Source: Paraeggerthella hongkongensis
GTDB taxonomy: Bacteria > Actinomycetota > Coriobacteriia > Coriobacteriales > Eggerthellaceae
Length of the DNA stretch: 64,000 nt
NCBI RefSeq assembly: GCF_003726035.1
Contig: NZ_QICD01000008.1
Span: 34,800 to 98,799 of the forward strand
Direction: 5' to 3'
Notes under the pieces: model-generated
What the model was told of the DNA's origin: nothing
The model's database searches: none
Seen by the model: the letters and a program-made list of their open reading frames with translations, nothing else
Shown: piece after piece, positions 41,911 through 50,762 of the stretch
How the letters are laid out: each line of letters starts with the position of its first letter
Numbering within the stretch: the stretch's first letter is position 1
Position numbers and translations under genes: made by a program

Positions 41911-43644
41911 CTAATCCCGGTCGGTCAGCCTCCAGCCTTCCGCTTGTTCGCGTTCGCGCCAGAACGACCGATACCGTCCGGGAACCTGCACCAACTCGGC
42001 ATGGATTCCCAGTTGCGTGACCCGCCCATCCTCCAGAACGGCTATCTGGTCAGCTGCCGCAATGGTGGACAAGCGATGCGCGATCGCGATAACCGTGCGA
42101 TCCTTCGCCAGTTCGTGCATGGCCTCCACGATTGCCGCCTCGTTCTCGGCGTCGAGCGCTGCCGTCGCCTCGTCGAACAGCACGATGGGAGCATCTTTCA
42201 GAAGGGCGCGGGCAATGGCAACGCGCTGGCGCTCGCCGCCCGCCAGGCGGCAGCCCCCCTCCCCGACCGGCGTGTCCCATCCCTGCTCAAGACGATCGGC
42301 TACCTCGTTCAAGCGGGCTGCGCGGGCGGCTCGGCGAACTTCTTCGGGAGAAGCGTCAGGACGCCCGATCAGCACGTTCTCCTCAATGGTGCCGTCGAAC
42401 AGGTACACATCCTGAAACACCAACGACACCTGGCGCATCAGTTCGTCGGGCAGCATGTCCCGCACGTCCACGCCGCCAATGCTCACGCTGCCGCTGGACA
42501 CGTCCCAGAATCGGGCAACCAGCCGGGTCAGAGTCGTTTTGCCGGAACCCGAAGGCCCGACCAGCGCCGTAAGGCTGTTCTCGGGGCAAACCAAGCTCAC
42601 GTCCTTCAGCACCGTGCGGGTCCCATCGTAGGAGAACCCGACATTGTCGAAGGAGATGCGCGAACCGGCTGGAATCCGAGGATTCTTCGTCTCCGGCAGA
42701 GAAGCTTCGTTCAGAATCTCTTCCGATTCGTCCAGGGAGTTCTTCGCCACGCGCAAAGCCATGCCCTGCTGGCCGATCGAGGACAAGGGATCAATGAACC
42801 GCAGGGAAAGAACGGCTACGAACACGTACGAGGCGACGTCGATCTGCCCCCAGCCCAGCAAAACCGTAGACACTGCGAACACGAGGGCAAACGTAGCTTG
42901 CACGAACAGCGTGTATTGCCCAACCGGAGCAGCGCACTTTCGCAACGTGTCGATCGTCGCTTTACGATCGTCCTCGAAGGCTCGCTCCAAAACGTCCCAT
43001 CCGTCCACCGAGCGCTTCGTCGCGCGCAAAACCGGTTGGGCATGGGCGAATTCGAGCACGCGCGCCGCAACCTCGGCGCTCGAACGCTCTTCTTCCCGAT
43101 GGTTCGTTCCCGCAGCCTTCGCCATGCGACGCGAGCCCCAGAACAAGAACGGCCCCATGATCACGAATGCAAGGCCGATGCGCCAATCGATGAAGAAGAA
43201 CAGCAGGCAAACCGCCGCAGGCGTCGTCACGGCCAAGATCATTTGGCGCATGAATACGCTTGGCATGTTCATGGCCATCTGCAAGTTCTTCGTAAGCAGA
43301 GTGGAAACCTGACCCGATCGTTCCTTCGTGAACCAGCCGAGCGGCAGGCGCACGATATGATCGCCCAGCTTGTCCTGAAGCGAATGCATCACTTCCTCGA
43401 TACCGATGAGGTACCCGCGATTGTCGGCCCAGAATCCAATTCCGCAGTTCAGCAGCGCCAGTGCGGCCGCCAGGGCCAGCAGGTACGCCGCTGCAGCATA
43501 GTCGCCAGCAACAAGCGATCGCAGCAAGGGAAGCAGCGCCACGTATATGGCCGCTTCCGACAGACCGCACAGCACGTACAAGAACGCTTGCAGCTTCACG
43601 CCGGTAGGCTTGCCCACCAGGTTGTCCATTTGAGTGGTTATCAT
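41911..43644 (-). CDS. ABC half-transporter, exporter fold (second subunit of pair)
   Basis: A 577-residue protein with six N-terminal helices and a C-terminal ATPase. ATPase motifs: GPSGSGKTT, VFQDVYLFDGTI, a slightly variant signature LAGGERQR, IVLFDEATAALD and IAHR. It starts by ATGA overlap with the preceding half-transporter (43641-43644), so the two form a heterodimer. Family knowledge: YbtP/YbtQ and IrtA/IrtB pairs have this exporter fold yet import iron-siderophores. The linked ECF genes make an import role plausible here. Export of a small molecule remains possible. Confidence 0.88.
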   Translation of the reverse strand: MITTQMDNLVGKPTGVKLQAFLYVLCGLSEAAIYVALLPLLRSLVAGDYAAAAYLLALAAALALLNCGIGFWADNRGYLIGIEEVMHSLQDKLGDHIVRLPLGWFTKERSGQVSTLLTKNLQMAMNMPSVFMRQMILAVTTPAAVCLLFFFIDWRIGLAFVIMGPFLFWGSRRMAKAAGTNHREEERSSAEVAARVLEFAHAQPVLRATKRSVDGWDVLERAFEDDRKATIDTLRKCAAPVGQYTLFVQATFALVFAVSTVLLGWGQIDVASYVFVAVLSLRFIDPLSSIGQQGMALRVAKNSLDESEEILNEASLPETKNPRIPAGSRISFDNVGFSYDGTRTVLKDVSLVCPENSLTALVGPSGSGKTTLTRLVARFWDVSSGSVSIGGVDVRDMLPDELMRQVSLVFQDVYLFDGTIEENVLIGRPDASPEEVRRAARAARLNEVADRLEQGWDTPVGEGGCRLAGGERQRVAIARALLKDAPIVLFDEATAALDAENEAAIVEAMHELAKDRTVIAIAHRLSTIAAADQIAVLEDGRVTQLGIHAELVQVPGRYRSFWREREQAEGWRLTDRD

Positions 43645-45488
43645 CGGTCCTCACCTCCGAACGAACCCTCTTCCGAAGAGCCCGCGCATTCCGTCCCGCA
43701 CGAAGCAGCATCGGCATGCGGGGCCTTTCCAATCGCATCCACCTGCTGGGACTTCCACAATGCCGCATAATGACCGTCCGCCGCCAAAAGCTCCGCATGG
43801 CAACCGCGCTCGATGATCCGACCGCGGCTCAACACCAGAATCTGGTCCGCATGCACGATAGTGTCCAGCCTATGCGCAATCACGATGGTCGTACGCCCCG
43901 CCGCAAGGGCGGTCAGCGCCCTTTGGATAGCCGTTTCGTTTTCGGGGTCCGCATGCGCCGTCGCCTCGTCGAGCACCAAGATGGGAGCGTTCTGCACGAT
44001 GGCGCGCGCGATGGCAACGCGCTGCGCCTCGCCGCCCGAAAGGTCGGCACCCTCGCTTCCCACCACGGTGTCGTAGCCGCAGGGAAGCTCCTCTATGCGT
44101 TCGTGAATCTGAGCCTTGCGCGCCGCCGCCACCATGTCTTCGTCGCTTGCGCCGGGCTTTCCCAAGCAAATGTTGTCCCGAATGCTCGCGCGCAGCAGCA
44201 TGCTGTCCTGAAACACCACGGCAACCTGGGACAGCACGTCGCTCGAGGCAAGATCGGAAAGCGGCGTGCCGTTCATGCGCACCGCACCCGAAACCGGATC
44301 CCAGAATCGCGGGACCAAACGCGCGAACGTGGTCTTGCCGCTTCCGGAGTCGCCGACCAGGGCCGTCACGGTTCCCGGCTCAAGCTTGGCGTCAATCCCC
44401 TCCAAAACAAAAGGCGAGTCCGGGCCGTACGCAAACGACACGTCCTCGAAGTCGATACGCAGCGAACCGTCGCCCACGGGCAGCGGGCTCTCCGGCTCTG
44501 CAAGCGGGGCAACGTCCAGGACAGTGGCAAGGTGGTCGGCAGCCTGAACCGACTGCTGCAAAAAGCGCACCGACACGAACAGGGCCAGAATCGCCGAAGG
44601 GATTCCCACTCCCAGCACCAGAAACGGAATGCACTGCTCGAGCGCTATGATGCCCTGGGAAACAAAAAACAGCGTGGCGGCGGCCATGACCACCAACATG
44701 GTTGCAGGAGAGAACAAAGCTGAAATCAGGCTAAACGGATTGGAAGTGCTCTTGGTCCATTCGTAGCAGATCTTGGCCAACGCAGCCGTCGCCTCTCGAT
44801 ACCGCACACCGGCGCGGCTCGCCGAACCGAAGGTCTTCACCACGGCTATGCCGTCGATCATCTCGACGCTTGCCGAAGACACTTCGACCAATGCCTCGTT
44901 GTACTGCTTGTTGAGCGGACCGAAGTCCTTCATCATGAAGGGCCATGCCACCCCAATCACCGCAGCAAGGTAGACGACGACCAGCAAAGCGAATCGAGCG
45001 TCCACGGTAAACAGGTACACCAGGGGAATAAGCGGGGAAAGCAGCGCCGTGGTCACGTCCACCGGCGCATGCCCGACCGACTGATGCAAGTTGAGCACAT
45101 CGTCGGTGGCAGCCTGCTTCACCTGAGCCGAGTTGTTGTCGCTGAACCATCCCAGCGGAACCTTGCCCAAATGCTCCACCAGCACGGTGCGCACGTGCAC
45201 GCGAAAATCAGCATCGGCGTAATGGCAGCTGCTCGTGGCAAGCGCGAACAAAATCCTCCCCGCTACAGCGCCGGCAACGGCCAGAAGCACCCAGAAGGCA
45301 AGTTCGTCAAGCGAAGGCACGCCTTCGACAATCGAAATTTGCGCCACGCGCGTAATAGCGAAGTAGGGAACGAACCCGCACAGCGAGGAAAGCGCCGCTA
45401 TCACGATGTTCTTGACAATTCGCCCCCTCACCGGCTCTATCAGGCGCACGTACACGCGCTGCGCGGCGGCCTTGTCTATAGATTCCAT
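43641..45488 (-). CDS. ABC half-transporter, exporter fold (first subunit of pair)
   Basis: A 615-residue partner of the next gene. Six N-terminal helices precede an ATPase with GDSGSGKTT, VFQDSMLLRASI, LSGGEAQRVAIA, LVLDEATAHAD and IAHR. The start is the ATG at 45488 with AGAGAAGAGAG; an upstream TTG at 45494 is less likely. It is the first gene of the five-gene operon running to 38935. The 291-base divergent region to the Fur-type gene carries a DtxR-like palindrome at 45554-45569 near a possible -10 (TATAAC on the minus strand). Confidence 0.88.
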   Translation of the reverse strand: MESIDKAAAQRVYVRLIEPVRGRIVKNIVIAALSSLCGFVPYFAITRVAQISIVEGVPSLDELAFWVLLAVAGAVAGRILFALATSSCHYADADFRVHVRTVLVEHLGKVPLGWFSDNNSAQVKQAATDDVLNLHQSVGHAPVDVTTALLSPLIPLVYLFTVDARFALLVVVYLAAVIGVAWPFMMKDFGPLNKQYNEALVEVSSASVEMIDGIAVVKTFGSASRAGVRYREATAALAKICYEWTKSTSNPFSLISALFSPATMLVVMAAATLFFVSQGIIALEQCIPFLVLGVGIPSAILALFVSVRFLQQSVQAADHLATVLDVAPLAEPESPLPVGDGSLRIDFEDVSFAYGPDSPFVLEGIDAKLEPGTVTALVGDSGSGKTTFARLVPRFWDPVSGAVRMNGTPLSDLASSDVLSQVAVVFQDSMLLRASIRDNICLGKPGASDEDMVAAARKAQIHERIEELPCGYDTVVGSEGADLSGGEAQRVAIARAIVQNAPILVLDEATAHADPENETAIQRALTALAAGRTTIVIAHRLDTIVHADQILVLSRGRIIERGCHAELLAADGHYAALWKSQQVDAIGKAPHADAASCGTECAGSSEEGSFGGEDR

Positions 45489-45553
45489 ACGCAACTCTCT
45501 TCTCTCTTGGGAAATCGTGCGGACAAATCCGCCCTACGTTCATACGCCTCGAT

Positions 45554-45569
45554 GTTAGTTATAGCTAAC
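45554..45569 (-). promoter_or_regulatory. DtxR/IdeR-like palindrome upstream of the ABC-ECF operon
   Basis: GTTAG (45554-45558), six bases, CTAAC (45565-45569), containing TTAG...CTAA as in DtxR-family boxes. It overlaps the minus-strand element TATAAC, a candidate -10 box. It lies 66 bases upstream of the first transporter gene. Confidence 0.5.
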
Positions 45570-45709
45570 TTTAATTGGAAAGCATACCATGTTCAACACA
45601 GAAAATCCATGCTCTCGAAAACGCCTCGCAATCGCCGCTTCTTCAACCGCGAACCGCGTTCACGTCCTGCCTATCGAGCCGCATCAACGCGTCCATCCCC
45701 TCCTCGTCC

Positions 45710-45738
45710 TTGACAGGCATGCGCGCTCTGTCTATATT
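45710..45738 (+). promoter_or_regulatory. Promoter of the Fur-regulator/znu operon
   Basis: TTGACA (45710-45715) and TATATT (45733-45738) with a 17-base spacer: close to consensus and the best promoter in the window. Transcription should start near 45745, inside the following palindrome. Confidence 0.8.
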
Positions 45739-45762
45739 CTGGAATCTAATTTCGATTTCAGA
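45738..45762 (+). promoter_or_regulatory. Candidate Fur/Zur-type operator
   Basis: TCTGGAATC (45738-45746), seven bases, GATTTCAGA (45754-45762): eight of nine pairs match. It touches the -10 box and covers the transcription start of the regulator gene itself, an autoregulatory position. Confidence 0.6.
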
Positions 45763-45779
45763 TCAACTCAGGAGAGACC

Positions 45780-46217
45780 GTGACTCCGCGAACCGCCTAT
45801 CGAACCAAGCAGAAAGCGCTCGTAGCCGAGTGCATGGATCGACATGCGGACGAATTCCTCACCGTCGACGAAGTCTGGGGCAACCTGAAATCCCACGGAT
45901 CAGCCATAGGCCGCACCACGGTGTACCGCACGCTCGAAGCAGCCGTCGCCCAAGGAGCCGTAGTCAAAGTTGCCGGCATCAAAGGAACCGCCGCACGCTA
46001 CCGCGCACGCAGCACCGACCAAGATCGGCAGGGACAGCTTTCGTGCATTCGCTGCAAAGCGGTGCTGCCGCTCGACTGCTCGATGCTGCAATCGTTTTCG
46101 CACCACGTCAAAGAACGCCATGGCTTTGAAATCGATCAGCGCAGAACCGTCCTGTACGGCCTGTGCGCAGCATGCGAAGCGCGCGATCGCCAAGAATCGG
46201 GGCCCTATGCAACCTAG
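45780..46217 (+). CDS. Fur-family metalloregulator (Zur-like)
   Basis: A 145-residue Fur-family repressor. The N-terminal winged helix has FLTVDEVWGNLKSHGSAIGR and TTVYRTLEAAVAQGAV. The C-terminal half has two Cys pairs, SCIRC and LCAAC, the structural zinc site of Fur proteins. The usual HHHxH run before the first pair is missing (QDRQGQLSC), so the regulatory site is atypical. It starts at GTG 45780 with CAGGAG. It heads the znu operon, so a zinc or manganese response is likely; its operator appears to overlap the promoter. Confidence 0.88.
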   Translation: MTPRTAYRTKQKALVAECMDRHADEFLTVDEVWGNLKSHGSAIGRTTVYRTLEAAVAQGAVVKVAGIKGTAARYRARSTDQDRQGQLSCIRCKAVLPLDCSMLQSFSHHVKERHGFEIDQRRTVLYGLCAACEARDRQESGPYAT

Positions 46218-46509
46218 CATGCGCTCAAGGCTCGCAGCCTGCCTGGTCGCAGCAAGCCTTGCCCTGGTTTCCCTGACCGCAAGCCTGACCATCGCCGACA
46301 AGGCGGTCCACGAATGCACCGGCGACGCATGTCCCCTCTGCCACCTCGTCGCATCCGGGCACGCCGCGCTCGTCCTTGCCTCATCGGAAGGCGCAAGCAC
46401 GCTCGGATACGAAACAAGCCCGTCGTTCCTCGCGCATCCGAACGAACCCTCGTCCTCTCTAGAAACTTGCTGGTCACTCATCCACCAGAAAACAAGGCTG
46501 GACATCTGA
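46207..46509 (+). CDS. Small secreted or membrane Cys-motif protein in znu operon
   Basis: A 100-residue protein overlapping the regulator stop by 11 bases. A signal-like helix (RLAACLVAASLALVSLTASLT is the region, about residues 6-26) is followed by HECTGDACPLCH, with four possible metal ligands in a C-x4-C-x2-C-H pattern, reminiscent of DUF2946-like proteins found near metal transporters. It may bind zinc at the cell surface or pass it to ZnuA. ATG at 46207 and 46219 are both possible. Function is inferred from context only. Confidence 0.65.
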   Translation: MQPSMRSRLAACLVAASLALVSLTASLTIADKAVHECTGDACPLCHLVASGHAALVLASSEGASTLGYETSPSFLAHPNEPSSSLETCWSLIHQKTRLDI

Positions 46510-46612
46510 TCCTCCGCATGCATCGCGGCGCATCGGTCAACTCTTCGCGCTCGCGCACAACCCGTGCATCGCGCACAACCCACACCCTCTCCTTCAAATG
46601 ATAGGATCGTAT

Positions 46613-47635
46613 ATGAACGCCTTTTCTCAGCGCGCCGCAAACGCGCCCCGAACTCCTGCACCCCTTATCGCCATCCTGGCAGTGCTGGGGCTTTTGATCG
46701 CATCGATGCTCGCAGGATGCGCTTCCTCCCAGACCGCCTCGCAGCAAGACGATCAGGGCTCCCGAAAAGTCCACGTGGTAGCCAGCTTCTACCCCTTGTA
46801 CGACTTCGCCCAGAAAATCGGAGGAGACCGCGTCACGGTCACGAACCTGGTTCCCGCCGGAACCGAACCTCACGATTGGGAGCCTTCGACTGCCGACATG
46901 AAAACCATCGAGTCCGCCAACGTGTTCGTGTACAACGGAGCGGGAATGGAGCATTGGACCCACGACGTGCTCCACAGCATTCAAAACAAGCACCTGGTAA
47001 GCGTTGCGGCTTCTGACGGCATAGCGCTGCTTCCGGCCGCTTCGGAAGACGAGCATGACCACGGCCATGCCGACGATCACGCGCACGAGCACGGCGAAGA
47101 CGCCGACCACGGCCGATACGACCCCCACGTGTGGCTTGCCCCCGAAAATGCCAAGCAAGAAATGAAGAATATCCGAGACGCCCTCGTGCAAGCCGACCCC
47201 GACGGCAAAGACGTCTACGAAGCGAACTACCAAACCTGGTCTGAAAAGCTTGACGACCTGCACAAAGCGTACGAAACCAAGCTTTCCTCGGTGCCGCGCA
47301 AAACCATCGTGGTGTCGCATCAGGCTTTCGGGTACCTGTGCGACGCTTACGGCCTCACCCAAATGCCCATTGAAGGCATGGAGGCGGATGCCGAGCCGAA
47401 CGCCAAGGACATGGCGCGCATCGTCGACTTCGTGAAAGCCAACAACGTCAGCGTGATTTTCTCCGAAGAACTCGTCAGCCCCAAAATAGCCCAGGCGATA
47501 GCCGACGCAAGCGGCGCTTCATGCGAACAGCTCAATCCGCTCGAAGGCTTGACACAAGAGCAAATCGACGCGGGGCAGGATTACGTCTCGGTAATGACGG
47601 AAAACCTCGACAAACTGGTCAAGGCGCTCTCGTGA
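46613..47635 (+). CDS. znuA: Zinc/manganese ABC transporter substrate-binding lipoprotein
   Basis: A 340-residue cluster A-I solute-binding protein. The lipobox is LAGC at about residues 33-36. Metal-site features include VASFYPLYDFAQKIGG, the first His in EPHDWEP, a His/Asp-rich flexible loop (DEHDHGHADDHAHEHG, about 145-160), then HVWLAP, SHQAFGYL and FSEELVSPK. The acidic His-rich loop points to zinc rather than manganese. I choose ATG 46613 with AGGATC upstream; ATG 46598 has no site. The stop overlaps the ATPase start (GTGA). Confidence 0.9.
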   Translation: MNAFSQRAANAPRTPAPLIAILAVLGLLIASMLAGCASSQTASQQDDQGSRKVHVVASFYPLYDFAQKIGGDRVTVTNLVPAGTEPHDWEPSTADMKTIESANVFVYNGAGMEHWTHDVLHSIQNKHLVSVAASDGIALLPAASEDEHDHGHADDHAHEHGEDADHGRYDPHVWLAPENAKQEMKNIRDALVQADPDGKDVYEANYQTWSEKLDDLHKAYETKLSSVPRKTIVVSHQAFGYLCDAYGLTQMPIEGMEADAEPNAKDMARIVDFVKANNVSVIFSEELVSPKIAQAIADASGASCEQLNPLEGLTQEQIDAGQDYVSVMTENLDKLVKALS

Positions 47636-48396
47636 ACCAGCGCGTTGCGTCTTCGCCTCATCCCGCAGTCGTTTTCGACAACGTACGGCTCTCGTACCGA
47701 ACCTCGCCCGTACTCAAGGGCGCGAGCTTCACGCTCGCGCCCGGCGGGTTCTACGTGCTTGCCGGAGCAAATGGATCCGGCAAATCAACCTTGATCAAGC
47801 TGCTGCTTGCCGAGCTCTTCCCGAACGAGGGCGCCATCCAGCTATTCGGGCAGGACGCGCGATCGTTCAAGTCATGGCAGCACGTAGGCTACGTCCCTCA
47901 GCAAGCGCCTTCGGACTACCGTCGCTTCCCTGCAACCGTGTTCGAAACGGTTCGCGCCGGCCTTTATGCAGAATCGAAAGCGCTTCTCCCCTACCGACCC
48001 GCACATCGATCGAAAACGCTTGAGGCCCTGCGCCAAGTTGGGCTGGCGGGATTCGAGCAGCACCTGATAGGAGAGCTTTCCGGAGGACAGTTCCAGCGTA
48101 TGCTGCTGGCCCGCGCAATCGTGGCGAAGCCGAAACTGCTCGTGCTCGACGAGCCTACGAGCAACCTCGACGACGACAGCGCGCAAGCCCTTGCGCGAAT
48201 CGCCAGCGAGGCGGCCTCGTCATGGGGAACCACCGTGCTGCTCGTCACGCACGATCGGGCGCGGTTGCCTCGCTTGCACGCGAGCATGCTCGTGCTCGAG
48301 TCCGGCACGATACGGGAAAAACCCCTGAACACCACCAAGGAGGAGGCGCCATGTTCGAGTACCTGTTCATGCAGCGGGCCTTCGTCGCCGGCTTGA
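47632..48396 (+). CDS. znuC: Zinc/manganese ABC transporter ATPase
   Basis: A 254-residue ATPase: GANGSGKST, the Q-loop VPQQAPSDYRRFPATVFE typical of the Mn/Zn family, LSGGQFQRMLLARAI, LLVLDEPTSNLD and VTHDR. It starts with GTG at 47632, four bases overlapping the znuA stop, and its end overlaps the permease gene by 46 bases, so all three are translationally coupled. The long overlap means the last 15 codons also encode the permease start, making the C-terminus Cys/Ser-rich and probably unimportant. Confidence 0.9.
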   Translation: MNQRVASSPHPAVVFDNVRLSYRTSPVLKGASFTLAPGGFYVLAGANGSGKSTLIKLLLAELFPNEGAIQLFGQDARSFKSWQHVGYVPQQAPSDYRRFPATVFETVRAGLYAESKALLPYRPAHRSKTLEALRQVGLAGFEQHLIGELSGGQFQRMLLARAIVAKPKLLVLDEPTSNLDDDSAQALARIASEAASSWGTTVLLVTHDRARLPRLHASMLVLESGTIREKPLNTTKEEAPCSSTCSCSGPSSPA

Positions 48397-49163
48397 TCCT
48401 TGGCATCGCGGTGCCGTGCGTAGGCGTGGTCGTGGTTCTCAAACGCCTGTCGATGATGGGCGACGCGCTCTCCCACACCGCTTTGGCCGGCGTAGCAGGC
48501 GGCCTCATCGCGGGAATCAACCCCGTGCTGGGGGCGACCATCGCCTGCCTGGGAGCCGCCGGCGCCATCGAGGTGATCCGGCGTCGATTCGAGGGGCACG
48601 CAGAGCTTGCCATCGCCATCGTCATGTCGTGCGGAATCGGATTGGCCGGCGTGCTTTCCGGATTCGTCCCGAACGCCGCCAGCTTCTCCAGCTTCCTGTT
48701 CGGCAGCATCGTCACCGTCAACGACGACGACCTGCTTGCCGTAGCGGCCGTGGGGGCAACCGTGCTCTTGCTGTGCGCGCTCATGCGCAAAGAGCTGTTC
48801 CTGGTCACGCTCGATGAGCGGGCTGCACGCCTTGCGGGCGTGCGCACCAAAACCGTAAACGCGGCCTTCATCCTGATCACCGCGCTCTGCGTGTCCGTTG
48901 CGGCCCGCACCGTCGGAGCGCTCATCGTCTCATCGATGATGGTGGTGCCCGTGGCCTGCGCCTTGCACATAGCCCGCAGCTGGAAGCAGGTCGTCATCCT
49001 GTCCTGCGGAATCGGCGTGACCATAACCGCCATCGGTCTGACGGTCTCTTACGAACTCGGGCTCAAGCCCGGCGGAACCATCGTGCTCATAGGCATCGGC
49101 GTCCTTGCGCTCGTGCTCGTTGCAAAGCGCCTCCGCTCGAAGACGCACCGCTCAACCCGCTGA
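48351..49163 (+). CDS. znuB: Zinc/manganese ABC transporter permease
   Basis: A 270-residue permease with about eight membrane helices of the ABC-3 family. Landmarks: YLFMQRAFVAGLILGIAVPC, RLSMMGDALSHTALAGVA with the GDALSH motif, and the later LDERAARLAGVR loop contacting the ATPase. The start at 48351 has AAGGAGGAGG. It is the last gene of the Fur-regulated metal uptake operon; the hairpin at 49199-49232 follows. Confidence 0.9.
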   Translation: MFEYLFMQRAFVAGLILGIAVPCVGVVVVLKRLSMMGDALSHTALAGVAGGLIAGINPVLGATIACLGAAGAIEVIRRRFEGHAELAIAIVMSCGIGLAGVLSGFVPNAASFSSFLFGSIVTVNDDDLLAVAAVGATVLLLCALMRKELFLVTLDERAARLAGVRTKTVNAAFILITALCVSVAARTVGALIVSSMMVVPVACALHIARSWKQVVILSCGIGVTITAIGLTVSYELGLKPGGTIVLIGIGVLALVLVAKRLRSKTHRSTR

Positions 49164-49192
49164 AGCGCACGCAGCAAGGTCGCCGCCGCAAC

Positions 49193-49232
49193 AAAAAACG
49201 ACCCGCCCGGCCAATGGCGCCGGCGCGGGTCG
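49193..49232. terminator. Terminator between znuB and uracil permease
   Basis: CGACCCGC (from 49199) pairs with GCGGGTCG (ending 49232) with additional CCGG/CCGG pairing inside. Six A at 49193-49198 give a T6 tract on the minus strand, so it ends the permease transcript and may also stop the znu operon. Confidence 0.8.
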
Positions 49233-49254
49233 CCCAACGAAAAGCGCAGAGGGC

Positions 49255-50661
49255 TTACTTTCCCGATCCGCCCACGTCGTCCAAACGCGCTTCCAAAGGC
49301 AGCGGTTCCTCGAAGGCGCCGCCCGCCCCCTGGCCGCCCTTCGATTCGTCGTCGCCCCACGGCAGGATCATGTTCAACACGATGCCCACGACCGAGCCCA
49401 CGGCCAAGCCGGACAACGAGATGGTCACGCCGCCCACGGGAACCACGATCGCACCCGCAGCGCTGTAGGCGATGCCCAGCGACAGCACCAGGATGAGCGC
49501 CGTGATCAAAACGTTGCGGCTCTTCATGAAGTCCACGTGATTCTCCACCAGGTTGCGAATGCCCACTGCGGAAATCATGCCGTACAGCACCAGCGACACG
49601 CCGCCGATAACGCACGCCGGCATCGCAGCGATGACCGCCGCGAACTTCGGGCAGAACGAAAACGCGATGGCGAAGCAAGCGGCTATGCGAACAACGCGCG
49701 GATCGAACACCCGCGTCAGCGCCAGCACGCCCGTGTTCTCGCCGTACGTCGTGTTGGCCGGAGCCCCGAACAGCGATGCCAAGATAGTGGCCAAGCCGTC
49801 GCCTAGAAGCGTGCGGTGCAACCCGGGATTGGCAATGTAGTTGCGGTTGCACGTGGAGCTGATGGCCGACACGTCGCCGATATGCTCGATCATGGTGGCG
49901 AACGCAAGCGGCATGATGGTGATGATGGCGGTAATGGCCAAACCGGTATCGAAGCCAGAGCCGAACAGCGAGAACACCGTGTTATCCCACAGCACCGGCA
50001 AACCGATCCAGGACGCCTGGGCAACGCCGGAGAAGTCAACCTCGCCTGCAAGCGCAGCTACCAGGTACGACCCCACCACGCCCAGCAAAATGGGAATGAT
50101 CTTCATCATGCCGCGACCCCAGATGTTCGCCACCACGATGATGGCGATGGCAACCAGCGCAATAAGCCAGTTCGTCGACGCGTTGCCAATGGCAGAGCTC
50201 GCCAGGATCAAGCCGATGGAAATCACGATGGGCCCGGTCACCACCGGCGGGAAGAAGCGCATGACGCGCGTCGGCCCGAACACGCGAAACAATGCCGAAA
50301 GCACCAGGTACAAAAGGCCCGCGCAGGCAACGCCCAGGCAAGCATAGGGCAGAAGATCGGCTTCGCCGTTCGGAGCGATAGCCGCATAGCCGGCAATGAA
50401 CGCGAACGACGACCCGAGAAACGCCGGAACCTTCCCCTTGGACAGCAGATGGAACAGCAACGTCCCCACGCCCGCGAACAAAAGCGTCGCCGAAACCGAA
50501 AGCCCGGTCAGCGTGGGCACCAAAATGGTAGCCCCGAACATAGCGAACATGTGCTGCAAGCCGAACAGCGCCATTTTAGGCGCACCCAGCGAACGAGCAT
50601 CGTACACGGCGTCCGGACTGTCTTGCGCGCCCATGGTGGGCACGGCGTTTTTATCGCTCAC
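49255..50661 (-). CDS. uraA: Uracil/xanthine permease, NCS2 family
   Basis: A 468-residue carrier with about fourteen membrane helices. Features of the NCS2 group: GLQHMFAMFGATILVP near the N-terminus, AFIAGYAAIAPNG, the signature region around ISSTCNRNYIANPG, NTTYGENTGVLALTRV and GGVSLVLYGMIS. It imports uracil or xanthine with protons or sodium. It starts at GTG 50661 with a weak site. No pyrR or upp gene is nearby, so substrate choice between uracil and xanthine is not settled. Confidence 0.88.
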   Translation of the reverse strand: MSDKNAVPTMGAQDSPDAVYDARSLGAPKMALFGLQHMFAMFGATILVPTLTGLSVSATLLFAGVGTLLFHLLSKGKVPAFLGSSFAFIAGYAAIAPNGEADLLPYACLGVACAGLLYLVLSALFRVFGPTRVMRFFPPVVTGPIVISIGLILASSAIGNASTNWLIALVAIAIIVVANIWGRGMMKIIPILLGVVGSYLVAALAGEVDFSGVAQASWIGLPVLWDNTVFSLFGSGFDTGLAITAIITIMPLAFATMIEHIGDVSAISSTCNRNYIANPGLHRTLLGDGLATILASLFGAPANTTYGENTGVLALTRVFDPRVVRIAACFAIAFSFCPKFAAVIAAMPACVIGGVSLVLYGMISAVGIRNLVENHVDFMKSRNVLITALILVLSLGIAYSAAGAIVVPVGGVTISLSGLAVGSVVGIVLNMILPWGDDESKGGQGAGGAFEEPLPLEARLDDVGGSGK

Positions 50662-50762
50662 GTGTCAAACCCCTGTCTATCGAATCCCTCCGCTAGCCTG
50701 CCCGGAATCGGACGCAGCACAAATCTTGCCTATTGTGCCACAACAGAGAAGCACGTGCGCGC

